From Arenibacter hampyeongensis (GTDB taxonomy: Bacteria; Bacteroidota; Bacteroidia; Flavobacteriales; Flavobacteriaceae): a stretch of 64,000 bases of DNA. A model generated the notes under the pieces. The model ran no database searches. It had not been told where the DNA came from and worked only from the letters and a program-made list of their open reading frames with translations. The stretch is taken from the NCBI RefSeq assembly GCF_002909255.1, contig NZ_PIOB01000005.1:248001-312000 (forward strand), read 5' to 3'. Below are positions 26,768 through 34,881 of the stretch, piece by piece (positions within the stretch are counted from its first letter, which is position 1; each line of letters opens with the position of its first letter). Position numbers and translations under genes: made by a program.

Positions 26768-27472
26768 ATGAAGGTTTTGGAGAACAGACGGACTTATATT
26801 GGGCAGCCTAAAATACTTGTGGCAACAGATTGTATTGTTTTTGGTTTTGACGAGGGCATATTGAAGCTTTTGGTTTTTAGGAGAAGAATTGACCCTTTTA
26901 AGGGGGAATGGTCCTTGATAGGCAGTTTTGTGGATGAGGAGGAGAGTGTTTCCGAGGCTGCGAGGCGTGTGCTACTTCAGTTTACAGGCTTGGAAAATAT
27001 TTTTTTGGAGGAGCTAAGGGTGTACAGTGATGTTGACAGGGATTCAGGTGCAAGATGTATTTCCATTGCCCAATACGCCCTCATAAGAATTAACGATTAT
27101 GATAGGGAGCAGGTAGAATTGCATGGCGCCAAATGGTTTGCTTTGGAAGATATTCCGGATTTGGTCCTTGACCACAATATCATGATAACCGATGCCTTGG
27201 AGCGCCTAAAGCAGAAAACCACACGCAAACCTATTGGATTTGAACTCCTGCCGGAAAAATTCACCATTCCGCAGCTTCAGTCATTGTATGAGGCCATTTA
27301 TCAGACCAAATTGGATGATCGCAATTTTAGGAAGAAATTATTGTCCTTCAATTTGCTGATAAAATTGGATGAAAAGGATAAATCCACCTCAAAAAAGGGA
27401 GCTTTTTTATATAGGTTCAATTATGAAAAATACCAGAAGTTGGAAGAATCAGGATTTAATTTTGTACTCTGA
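26768..27472 (+). CDS. Nudix-domain transcriptional regulator (NrtR/AraR-like)
   Basis: 234 residues. Residues about 12-150 form a Nudix fold, and about 160-234 a winged-helix domain (FELLPEKFTIPQLQSLYEAI and FRKKLLSFNLL), which is the layout of NrtR and of the arabinose regulator AraR of Bacteroides. The Nudix box reads GSFVDEEESVSEAARRVLLQF, lacking the REUxEE catalytic glutamates, so hydrolysis is unlikely and the domain probably senses a ligand. No sugar or NAD genes are next to it, so its targets are unknown. The nearest sugar genes are xylBA, 23 kb away. Confidence 0.82.
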   Translation: MKVLENRRTYIGQPKILVATDCIVFGFDEGILKLLVFRRRIDPFKGEWSLIGSFVDEEESVSEAARRVLLQFTGLENIFLEELRVYSDVDRDSGARCISIAQYALIRINDYDREQVELHGAKWFALEDIPDLVLDHNIMITDALERLKQKTTRKPIGFELLPEKFTIPQLQSLYEAIYQTKLDDRNFRKKLLSFNLLIKLDEKDKSTSKKGAFLYRFNYEKYQKLEESGFNFVL

Positions 27473-27545
27473 CCAATTAAAATTAGGGCATGAACTGATT
27501 GTCCAAATAAGATCTTCCAAACAGTGAAAATCTAAAAACCTTTAT

Positions 27546-27553
27546 TATCTTTG
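27546..27553 (+). promoter_or_regulatory. -7 element of a candidate small RNA
   Basis: TATCTTTG fits TAnnTTTG exactly. It stands 74 bp after the Nudix regulator and about 90 bp before a terminator-like hairpin, with no coding frame between. No -33 TTTG is visible. Confidence 0.4.
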
Positions 27554-27558
27554 TGGAG

Positions 27559-27672
27559 TTGTGTTGTGTCTCAATGTAAATTGAGGCAAGGTTGTATTTG
27601 TCGAACCGTCCGGATGCAAATTTGGACCGGCAAGAACCGATGAAAGGCTTTCCATATTGGGAGGCTTTTTTT
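27559..27672 (+). ncRNA. Candidate small RNA with three hairpins
   Basis: The region from the predicted start near 27559 to a T-run at 27672 can fold into three stems: CTCAAT with ATTGAG (27570-27585), CCGTCC with GGACCGG (27606-27630, one bulge), and a terminator hairpin. The length of about 114 nt and the promoter-terminator framing suit an independent small RNA, although a leader of hmgA cannot be excluded because that gene starts 200 bp later. No known RNA family was recognised. The remaining 200 bp before hmgA show nothing clear beyond AT-rich sequence. Confidence 0.42.
27643..27672 (+). terminator. Terminator hairpin of the candidate small RNA
   Basis: AAAGGCTTTCC pairs with GGGAGGCTTTT across the loop ATATT. 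Of 11 pairs several are G-U, but all are allowed in RNA, and the stem runs into TTTTTTT. It would also end transcription from the Nudix gene. Confidence 0.6.
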
Positions 27673-27872
27673 GTTTGCACCACCTTGGAGATGGCGCTTT
27701 TTTTTTGGTTCATTTTTCCCCATGGATTCCCTGGGGCAACAATATTTTTGGAACCATTTATATTTCACTTCTTTTGCCCATCGTTCATCTGCTCCTTAAT
27801 TAAAACGGATAATTTTAGATACTCCTTATTTTATCGTATTTTTAGTAAGGTATCATTAATAAAGATAGAGTT

Positions 27873-29030
27873 ATGCCCTTGTATCATAAATTAGGTAAAA
27901 TTCCACCCAAAAGACATACCATTTTTAAGAAAAAGGACGGCAGTCTACATTATGAACAATTGTTCGGAACCATTGGCTTTGACGGTATGTCATCTCTTAT
28001 GTACCATCTGCAAAGGCCTACCATGGTAAAGGAAGTGGTGAAGTCCTTTGACGTTTCCCCAAAAGCTATGGTATCCCATAATATAAAGTCTAGATTGTTA
28101 AAAGGTTTTGAAGTGAAGCCTGTTAACGATTATTTGGAAAGTAGAACAGTGATGCTGTTCAATTCCGATGTTCATGTCTCGCTTGCAGCACCCAAAAGAT
28201 CCATGACGGATTATTTTTATAAAAATGCGGATGCAGATGAATTGTTGTTTATTCACAAGGGCAATGGAGTTTTGAAAACCATGTTGGGGGAAATTAAGTT
28301 CGAGTACGGGGATTATCTTATTATTCCCCGGGGAATGATATACCAGATTAGCTTTGATAGTGAGGAGAATAGGTTGTTGATTGCCGAATCATATCATCCT
28401 ATTTACACGCCAAAAAGATACAGGAACTGGTTTGGACAGCATCTGGAACATTCTCCATTTTGTGAGCGGGATTTTAAACTGCCTCAGAATTTACAAACCC
28501 ATGATGAGTTGGGCGATTTTGTGATCAAAGTAAAAAAACAGGGACAATTGCACCATTTGGTATATGCCTCCCACCCTTTTGACGTGATTGGTTGGGATGG
28601 GTACAATTATCCTTATGGCTTTTCCATACATAATTTTGAGCCCATCACAGGACGCGTGCACCAACCACCGCCAGTGCATCAGACTTTTGAAACCTCTGCC
28701 TTTGTGGTCTGTTCCTTCGTGCCGCGCTTGTACGACTATCACCCCCATTCCATACCGGCTCCATATAATCATTCCAATATAGATTCCGACGAGGTATTGT
28801 ATTATGTGGATGGCGATTTCATGAGCCGTAAGAATATAGATAAGGGATATATTTCATTACATCCGGCTGGCATTCCCCACGGGCCACATCCAGGGACCTA
28901 TGAAGCCAGTATTGGGAAATCCAAAACGGAGGAGTTGGCGGTAATGATAGATACGTTTAGGCCTTTGCAATTAACCAAGGCAGCTATGGATATTGACGAT
29001 GGCAAATACTACCAATCATGGCTGGAATAA
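27873..29030 (+). CDS. hmgA: Homogentisate 1,2-dioxygenase
   Basis: 385 residues, the compact bacterial form. It opens the ring of homogentisate to maleylacetoacetate in tyrosine and phenylalanine breakdown. Iron ligands are visible in APYNHSNIDSDEVLYYVDG (His and Glu) and HPAGIPHGPHPG (His) near residues 300-345, preceded by the family segment FVPRLYDYHPHSIPAPYNH. No other genes of the pathway are adjacent. It converges with hutG with 46 bp between, and both are amino-acid degradation genes, but they are not co-transcribed. Confidence 0.94.
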   Translation: MPLYHKLGKIPPKRHTIFKKKDGSLHYEQLFGTIGFDGMSSLMYHLQRPTMVKEVVKSFDVSPKAMVSHNIKSRLLKGFEVKPVNDYLESRTVMLFNSDVHVSLAAPKRSMTDYFYKNADADELLFIHKGNGVLKTMLGEIKFEYGDYLIIPRGMIYQISFDSEENRLLIAESYHPIYTPKRYRNWFGQHLEHSPFCERDFKLPQNLQTHDELGDFVIKVKKQGQLHHLVYASHPFDVIGWDGYNYPYGFSIHNFEPITGRVHQPPPVHQTFETSAFVVCSFVPRLYDYHPHSIPAPYNHSNIDSDEVLYYVDGDFMSRKNIDKGYISLHPAGIPHGPHPGTYEASIGKSKTEELAVMIDTFRPLQLTKAAMDIDDGKYYQSWLE

Positions 29031-29076
29031 TACCTATTAATCATTGAAATTAAATAAATTTTTAAAAATTCGGATG

Positions 29077-30048
29077 TTATTGGTAGTTGTGGATTACAAA
29101 ATGAATTAAGGAAGCAGCCAATTTTGCCGTTTGTTGGTCAATGTCATAATTAGGATTCATTTCGGCAATATCCAGACTTATCAACTTTTTTGAATCAATT
29201 ATTATTTTCAAGCATTCCAAAACCAATTCTGGGGAGAAACCCATTGGAGAAGCTGCACTTACACCTGGTGCGAAGGCCGAAGAAAACCCATCCATATCAA
29301 TAGTTGTATAGATGTGGTCTACATCTGCCATAAAATCCTCTATTTCCTTCTTTATTTTATCGAAATATAAAAGATTGAACTGCTTTTTTTCTAAATAGGA
29401 GACCCCCAATTTCTTTGCTGTTTCAAATAAAATTTTGCTATTGGCATCCTCACGAATCCCCAGACACATATATTTGAATTCGGAATTGTCCAACTTACAT
29501 TCTTGGGCAATTTGATAAAAGGGAGTTCCTGAATTGCCATTGGTTTCGTTTTGACGAAGATCAAAATGGGCATCAAAATTGATGATGCCAATGGTTTTTC
29601 CCTCGCCTTCCGTTGCAAGATATTTTTTTATTCCGTTGTAATGGCCAAAGGCAATATCATGTCCTCCTCCAATAAGAATTGGAAAAGTATTTTGCATCAA
29701 TAATTGTGTCACGGTACGGGCCAAAACCGTTTGTGTTTTTTTTAAATCCCCGTCTTTGCAGTCAACGGTTCCTATATCAATTAATAAAGTGCCTTCAGAC
29801 AGGTGATTGGGCAGCTTGGCAAGTTGCTTTCTGATCGAGTCTGGGCCCAACGCGGCACCAATTCGCCCTTCGTTCCTTTTAACCCCCTCATCGCAGGCGT
29901 ATCCCAAAATTGCCCATGGCGGTGTATTATAAGTGGGAAATTTATCCGAATTAAGATCTACGAATACCACTTTTTCATGCAGGTATAGTTGGTGTCCGGT
30001 CTTGCGGCCTGTCCAGAGCAAAGGGTCGGTTTTGGAATAGGTGTGCAT
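29077..30048 (-). CDS. hutG: Formimidoylglutamase
   Basis: 323 residues, arginase/agmatinase-fold manganese enzyme. The binuclear metal motifs are GGGHDIAFG, INFDAHFDLR and TIDMDGFSSAFAPG. It hydrolyses N-formimidoyl-glutamate to glutamate and formamide, the last step of histidine degradation. Agmatinase or arginase is the main alternative, but the long N-terminal region (LLWTGRKTG) and the hut genes 5 kb away favour HutG. It is separated from hutHIU by three genes of a possible glycosylation locus. Confidence 0.88.
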   Translation of the reverse strand: MHTYSKTDPLLWTGRKTGHQLYLHEKVVFVDLNSDKFPTYNTPPWAILGYACDEGVKRNEGRIGAALGPDSIRKQLAKLPNHLSEGTLLIDIGTVDCKDGDLKKTQTVLARTVTQLLMQNTFPILIGGGHDIAFGHYNGIKKYLATEGEGKTIGIINFDAHFDLRQNETNGNSGTPFYQIAQECKLDNSEFKYMCLGIREDANSKILFETAKKLGVSYLEKKQFNLLYFDKIKKEIEDFMADVDHIYTTIDMDGFSSAFAPGVSAASPMGFSPELVLECLKIIIDSKKLISLDIAEMNPNYDIDQQTAKLAASLIHFVIHNYQ

Positions 30049-30224
30049 TCTAGTTCAATTTTATAGGTTGATGGCCCAATTAACCGATATATCTATCATA
30101 GGTCGATATCGCAAAAAAAAATAAAGCAATTGAATGGTGTGAAAACTCCTATATCAATATTAATGTTTTTCCAATTGATGCGAGCAAGTGTTGTCAAGTA
30201 TTTTTTATGATACTTGGCACTTTT

Positions 30225-31187
30225 TTACTTCGCTTTTGGCGCATTTATAATGTCATATTGGATAGCTTGAAGTATAAGTTGGAATCCTAATATAATGGAT
30301 AGGGTAACGATCATAATGGTACCTGTTGGGGCAAAAGTATTTATGTTGGCGTAATATATCCATTCTGAAATACCAAAAATAAGACCGAACATAAAAAGTG
30401 GGAATCCAAATAACAGATATACGGATCCAATATTAAAATCGTACAAAAAGTATTCTTTTACAATACGTTTTGTAAAAGTGCTGGTAAGCCTTGCTCCGAA
30501 GACAAAAGGCATTTTCCAAATTTTCATATTGGATTTTTCCTCCCCGTAAATGGCCGGCATCGGGATATCCTTTATGGCTGCTTTTTCAAAGTAGAATTGA
30601 GATAAAAGAGAGGTTTCAAAATAATATCGGTTGGCAAGTTTGCTGAAATCCAACTTTTTCAAAACATCGGTTTTGATGGCCAAAAATCCGTTGGTGGGAT
30701 CAAAGTTGTGCCAATAACCCGTGGCTGATTTAATAAGGAATGATAGGCCTAAATTGCCAATTCTGCGTACAATGGGCATGGCTCTTAAGGCTTTTAGGTC
30801 CCTAAATCTATTGCCTTTGGAAACATCGCACTTATTGGCAATTAAAGGGTCCAGTAAATTGGGTATATAGCTAAGGTCCATCTGATCATCTGCATCTACC
30901 TTGATTATTATTTCTGCGCCAATTTCTATGGCCTCTTCAAAACCTCTTTTGGTAGCACCGCCTACCCCTAAGTTTATGGTATTTTCCAAAAAATATATGG
31001 TTGCCTTGGAAGGTACAAGTTTCTCCAAATCTTCCTTGGGTAATGGGGTAGGACTTTTATCGTCCACAATTATGACGTCCTGTATGTATTCCGGTAATTT
31101 TGATGTAACTAGTAAAATTTCATTGGAGGCATTGTAATAAGGAATTACAACTGCGATTCTATTTGAGCTATATTTCTGCATTTCCAT
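30225..31187 (-). CDS. GT2 glycosyltransferase, dolichol-phosphate-mannose-synthase-like
   Basis: 320 residues. The N-terminal GT-A domain has VVIPYYNASNEI, VIIVDDKSPTP, LGVGGATKRGFEEA, and the metal motif KVDADDQMD near residue 99. Two C-terminal membrane helices (VYLLFGFPLFMFGLIFGI and MIVTLSIILGFQLILQA) are typical of polyprenyl-phosphate glycosyltransferases of the DPM1/GtrB type, which load a sugar on a lipid carrier. It follows the membrane TPR gene by 54 bp and the same strand, which suggests that it supplies the donor for that protein. The sugar is unknown. Confidence 0.85.
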   Translation of the reverse strand: MEMQKYSSNRIAVVIPYYNASNEILLVTSKLPEYIQDVIIVDDKSPTPLPKEDLEKLVPSKATIYFLENTINLGVGGATKRGFEEAIEIGAEIIIKVDADDQMDLSYIPNLLDPLIANKCDVSKGNRFRDLKALRAMPIVRRIGNLGLSFLIKSATGYWHNFDPTNGFLAIKTDVLKKLDFSKLANRYYFETSLLSQFYFEKAAIKDIPMPAIYGEEKSNMKIWKMPFVFGARLTSTFTKRIVKEYFLYDFNIGSVYLLFGFPLFMFGLIFGISEWIYYANINTFAPTGTIMIVTLSIILGFQLILQAIQYDIINAPKAK

Positions 31188-31241
31188 GGCTGCCGTGTTA
31201 ATTAGGATTCCCTGTTCGTAATAATTTTCCCTTTTATTATT

Positions 31242-33644
31242 TTATTTCCCTGCCTGTTTTTTGGCGAAACTTAAATTTCCCTTCGCCAACTTAGAGTCCG
31301 CATCTAATTTTAGTGCTTCATTGCATGCGTCTATTGCTTTTTGGTACTGGTATAGTTCGTTGTAGGCGGAACAAATGTTGTTATAGGCAATGGCGTTGGC
31401 TGCTATTGCGATTGATTTCCGCGCAGCCGCTATGCAGGTCTGATATTTTTCTTTCTTGTAGTATTCAAGACTAAGATTGATATAATAATTTGATACTTCC
31501 TTATCAGATAAATTGGCGGTGGCATTGGCGGTACTCTTCTTATTATCCATGGCATTTTTCAAATTGTTTTTCGCCAATTGATAGGAGGGATTTAACTCCA
31601 ATGCCTTTTGGTAAGCCTCAATGGCCTGGTCATAATTCAGTAAATAATAATGGCCTATGCCTATATTGTTGTAGGCATCAGGGTATTCCGGTTTTAACTC
31701 CAATGCTTTACCGGCTGCTCTTATACAATCTTCGTAGTTGCTTTCGTTGAAATATTGCAAACTCAAATTTAAATATTTCTCTGGGCTTGGAGCATTGGCC
31801 ACCTCTTCTTCCAGGGCCGTAAGAATGGATTTTGTGTTTAAGCCAATGTCCAAGTATTTTTTGGCTGTGTTATCCTCTGGCCATTTTGCCAAAACTTCAT
31901 TGCTAAAGTTTTTCATTTTTTCCCAATCCATAAGCTTATGAAAAGATTTTAGGATATAGTCATGTGTGTCAAGATAATTGGGAGTAATGTTATTTACCTC
32001 AGAAAAATAATCTATTGCCTTTTTAAATTGGTCATTTTGAAATAAATACCGCCCATAGAAGTATTTGGTTTTATGATTTGAATCACTTAATGATAAGGCC
32101 TTATTAAAGTTTTTGTCTGCATTTTCCTTTTCGCCTATGGCATTTTTTAATATTCCCAGATTGGTATAAATGCTGGAATAATTAGGGGCATATTCCAAGG
32201 CTTTGTTGAAAGATATTTCGGCATTGGCATAATCTGCATCTGCCATGAGGGCAAGTCCGTAATTCATATGGCCACGGCCATTTTCAGGGCTTTTTATGGT
32301 AACATCTTTCCAAAGACTACGCTCGTCTTTCCATACTTTATTTCGCTGGTGAATACCATAGGCATTGGCGGCCAAGAAAAGGATGATGAACAGGGCCACT
32401 GAATACTGGCCAATAGGTGTGCCCAATATTTTCGGAAAATGGGTTTCAAGTATATATTTACTCCCGAAAACAAAGGCTATTGTTAGGCCCATATAGGGTA
32501 TAAAACTTCGGTGGTCGTTTAATACTTCCGCAAAAGGAAGAACGGAAGAAGATGGTAGTAACGAGATGAAAAACCACAATATGCCAAATGAAAATAATTT
32601 GGTTTCCTTTTTATTGGATGCCCATAGGGCCAAGTAAGCCAAAAGAGCTATACATACTATCCCTATAATGGGCCTATAGTCCAAAATGGACTCAAAGGCC
32701 TTCCAATCACTGTCGGCGGAAAGGTTATATGGAATAAAATAGGTCAAAATATAGTGGCACATGACCAATGGTTGGGTAATCAAATAATTGTACCTATCAG
32801 GTCCACCAGTGGCAAAGGTGTCCGGTAACATACTGAAATAGAACAGTAAAAATGCCACGGTAAGTATAAAGGAAGGAAATACCTTGACAAAGGAGCGGAT
32901 ACATTTTTTAAACTCGGTTGCCCTATAGAAGTGCAAGAGGTCTACATCTTCCTCAAAAACCAAAAAATAAAGAAATAATAACGGCGAAAAAACCAAAGCC
33001 ATTTCCTTGGAAAAGAAGCCAATAAATGGAAAAATGAGATAGAGATGCCATTTTCTCCATATTCCACCGCTTAAAAATGCCACAAATCCTAACAAAACAT
33101 AAAATCCGGCAATAATTTCCGATCGCTGGATGATATAGTTTACCGTTTCCGCATTGGCACATAGCAAACCAAAGGCTGAGGCGACCAGTAGTCCCCAAAA
33201 CTGGTTGAAATTGGAAAATTCCAGCCGATCCAATAGTTTTTTTATAAAAAGACAGAGCGCGGCACAGGTGAGTATGAAGAATATAAAAATATGTATATGG
33301 AATGCCAAAGGGTCCAAACCATTTCCCAGTTTAAAATCTATGGCGTTTTCAAGGGTGGTGTATGGCCGGTAGGTCTGATTGCTAGGGAGTGAACTAAAGG
33401 TGGTGGTATCCGTGAAAAATGCTTTTACGTCTACCTCTTTAATAGCATTGTTGTCTTCTATGGTATGGCTGTCGTCAAAATGAAAGCCATTTAAGAAATG
33501 ATTGGAGTATGCCAGTACCAGCGCAAACAATAAAAGTGTACTTAACAAAATAAAGACCGGATCCTTAAAAGAGTTGAAGTTGTTGCTGTTAAAACCGGTA
33601 ATCTTGTTTATAGCCTTAGTAAACTTTGGTATTGCTGCCATCAT
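31242..33644 (-). CDS. Membrane TPR protein, TMTC-like putative glycosyltransferase
   Basis: 800 residues. About 12 hydrophobic helices cover residues 30-430. The first exposed loop contains GFHFDDSHTI with Asp57-Asp58, and YRPYTTLENA follows, a pattern of GT-C enzymes similar to the eukaryotic TMTC mannosyltransferases. From about residue 440 at least eight TPR units follow, for example NYSSIYTNLGILKNAIGE and YPDAYNNIGIGHYYLLNY. GT-C enzymes move a sugar from a lipid carrier to an outside acceptor, and TPRs would bind protein. It is co-linear with the GT2 gene. Protein O-glycosylation is inferred, not shown. Confidence 0.75.
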   Translation of the reverse strand: MMAAIPKFTKAINKITGFNSNNFNSFKDPVFILLSTLLLFALVLAYSNHFLNGFHFDDSHTIEDNNAIKEVDVKAFFTDTTTFSSLPSNQTYRPYTTLENAIDFKLGNGLDPLAFHIHIFIFFILTCAALCLFIKKLLDRLEFSNFNQFWGLLVASAFGLLCANAETVNYIIQRSEIIAGFYVLLGFVAFLSGGIWRKWHLYLIFPFIGFFSKEMALVFSPLLFLYFLVFEEDVDLLHFYRATEFKKCIRSFVKVFPSFILTVAFLLFYFSMLPDTFATGGPDRYNYLITQPLVMCHYILTYFIPYNLSADSDWKAFESILDYRPIIGIVCIALLAYLALWASNKKETKLFSFGILWFFISLLPSSSVLPFAEVLNDHRSFIPYMGLTIAFVFGSKYILETHFPKILGTPIGQYSVALFIILFLAANAYGIHQRNKVWKDERSLWKDVTIKSPENGRGHMNYGLALMADADYANAEISFNKALEYAPNYSSIYTNLGILKNAIGEKENADKNFNKALSLSDSNHKTKYFYGRYLFQNDQFKKAIDYFSEVNNITPNYLDTHDYILKSFHKLMDWEKMKNFSNEVLAKWPEDNTAKKYLDIGLNTKSILTALEEEVANAPSPEKYLNLSLQYFNESNYEDCIRAAGKALELKPEYPDAYNNIGIGHYYLLNYDQAIEAYQKALELNPSYQLAKNNLKNAMDNKKSTANATANLSDKEVSNYYINLSLEYYKKEKYQTCIAAARKSIAIAANAIAYNNICSAYNELYQYQKAIDACNEALKLDADSKLAKGNLSFAKKQAGK

Positions 33645-33793
33645 CTAGTTTGGTAATTTTTTTCTTGGTTCCGGCGGTGAAAGATCACAAACTTCCTAGC
33701 CGCTCCCTAATATTTAATAACAACCTAAATTAACCTCGGACCAATTCATATTTACTTTGTTTCCGTGGCGGAATTCTATTCCATTAATTTTCT

Positions 33794-34651
33794 TTACGAT
33801 ACTTTTTTAAAAACAAAACATCGGGTATCAGGGAATATTTGTAAAAATGGAAATAGAAAAAATATGCCAATTTTAGTTGCCAATCCCATTAGATACCCTT
33901 GCTTATTATCCTGTTCTATTCTATCTGATATTTCTGATAAATTGATTGTTTTCAATGGAAAGGACTCTAACTGTTCAAAATTGTTGTCCTTGGCCAGCGA
34001 AAACAAGGTACTTTTTGTAAAATAGCTCAAGTGAGGACTGTGAAAATTAAATTGCCACATTCTCTCCAAAATAGATTTTATGCCAAATCGATAGGCTATT
34101 TTTGAAATGAAATAAATTATTCCGTTTTGTTGAGGTAAATTAATGATCAACAGCCCATCGGATTTGAGCAAGTCATAATTAGCTTTCATTATTCCCTGTA
34201 AATCGGGTAAATGTTCCAAAACATCATTATAGGCGATAAAATCGTACCGTGGCTGTTCCGAAAGATCTTGGGGGAAAAAACCATTCTTCACTTGTAGATT
34301 TTCCTTTTGGTAGTGATCATTAAATCGGGTTTCAGGTTCAATTCCCTCACAGCTAATATCATGATCCCTACATACTTCCAGAAACCATCCATAACCCGGA
34401 CCTACCTCCAAACCATGGACTTTGGTTTTGCCTTGCTTTTTGATGGAATTGATGATATGCTGAAAATTTTCCTTACGTAAGTTGATAAGTGCCTTCTCCC
34501 TAGTTTCCTCGTTTAAATCGGAAATTAAAGTTTCATTGAAGGTTGCATCGGGACAAAATTGAAAACCACAATTTGAACATTGATGTACATTAAATTTTAG
34601 TCGGTATTGTAATTTGGTTTTGGGACTGTTACAAATTGGACAGGGAATCAT
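33794..34651 (-). CDS. Class I SAM-dependent methyltransferase with zinc-ribbon-like N-terminus
   Basis: 285 residues from the ATG that directly precedes PCPICNSPKTKL. A longer start at 34705 adds a hydrophobic tail not typical of the family. The N-terminus has two CxxC pairs (CPICN and CSNCGFQFC). The methyltransferase core has GLEVGPGYGWFLE for SAM binding, then YDFIAYNDVLEHLPD and LLIINLPQQ. This is the layout of methyltransferases found in surface-polysaccharide loci. It lies upstream of the TPR gene on the same strand with 149 bp between. Confidence 0.8.
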   Translation of the reverse strand: MIPCPICNSPKTKLQYRLKFNVHQCSNCGFQFCPDATFNETLISDLNEETREKALINLRKENFQHIINSIKKQGKTKVHGLEVGPGYGWFLEVCRDHDISCEGIEPETRFNDHYQKENLQVKNGFFPQDLSEQPRYDFIAYNDVLEHLPDLQGIMKANYDLLKSDGLLIINLPQQNGIIYFISKIAYRFGIKSILERMWQFNFHSPHLSYFTKSTLFSLAKDNNFEQLESFPLKTINLSEISDRIEQDNKQGYLMGLATKIGIFFLFPFLQIFPDTRCFVFKKVS

Positions 34652-34881
34652 TACTCTTGTTATGGTTTTATTATTGATTATTTGTTCCAACAAAAGGAGA
34701 AACAATCTCTAATGAAATACAGCATAAGGACTGTTTCGTCCATAAAAATATATTTTTCCAAGTAAAATATAAAATTTCGGAAAGATTTTTGCTTTAATTG
34801 TTGTGACCAGATTCGTTGCCACGCTGGTGTAGCATGCACAATCCAAATATGCCATGGTCAAATGCCCTAAAGTGTAATTGA

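Noticed and set aside
27592-27894. Plus-strand frame of 100 residues before hmgA
   Set aside because: It crosses the terminator hairpin at 27643-27672, overlaps the hmgA start, and is a run of aromatic residues without family likeness.
30184-30222. Inverted repeat AAGTGTTGTCAAGTAT / ATACTTGGCACTT after the GT2 gene
   Set aside because: On the GT2 strand the A-run precedes the stem and no T-run follows, so it is not a convincing terminator for GT2. On the other strand there is no gene to terminate.
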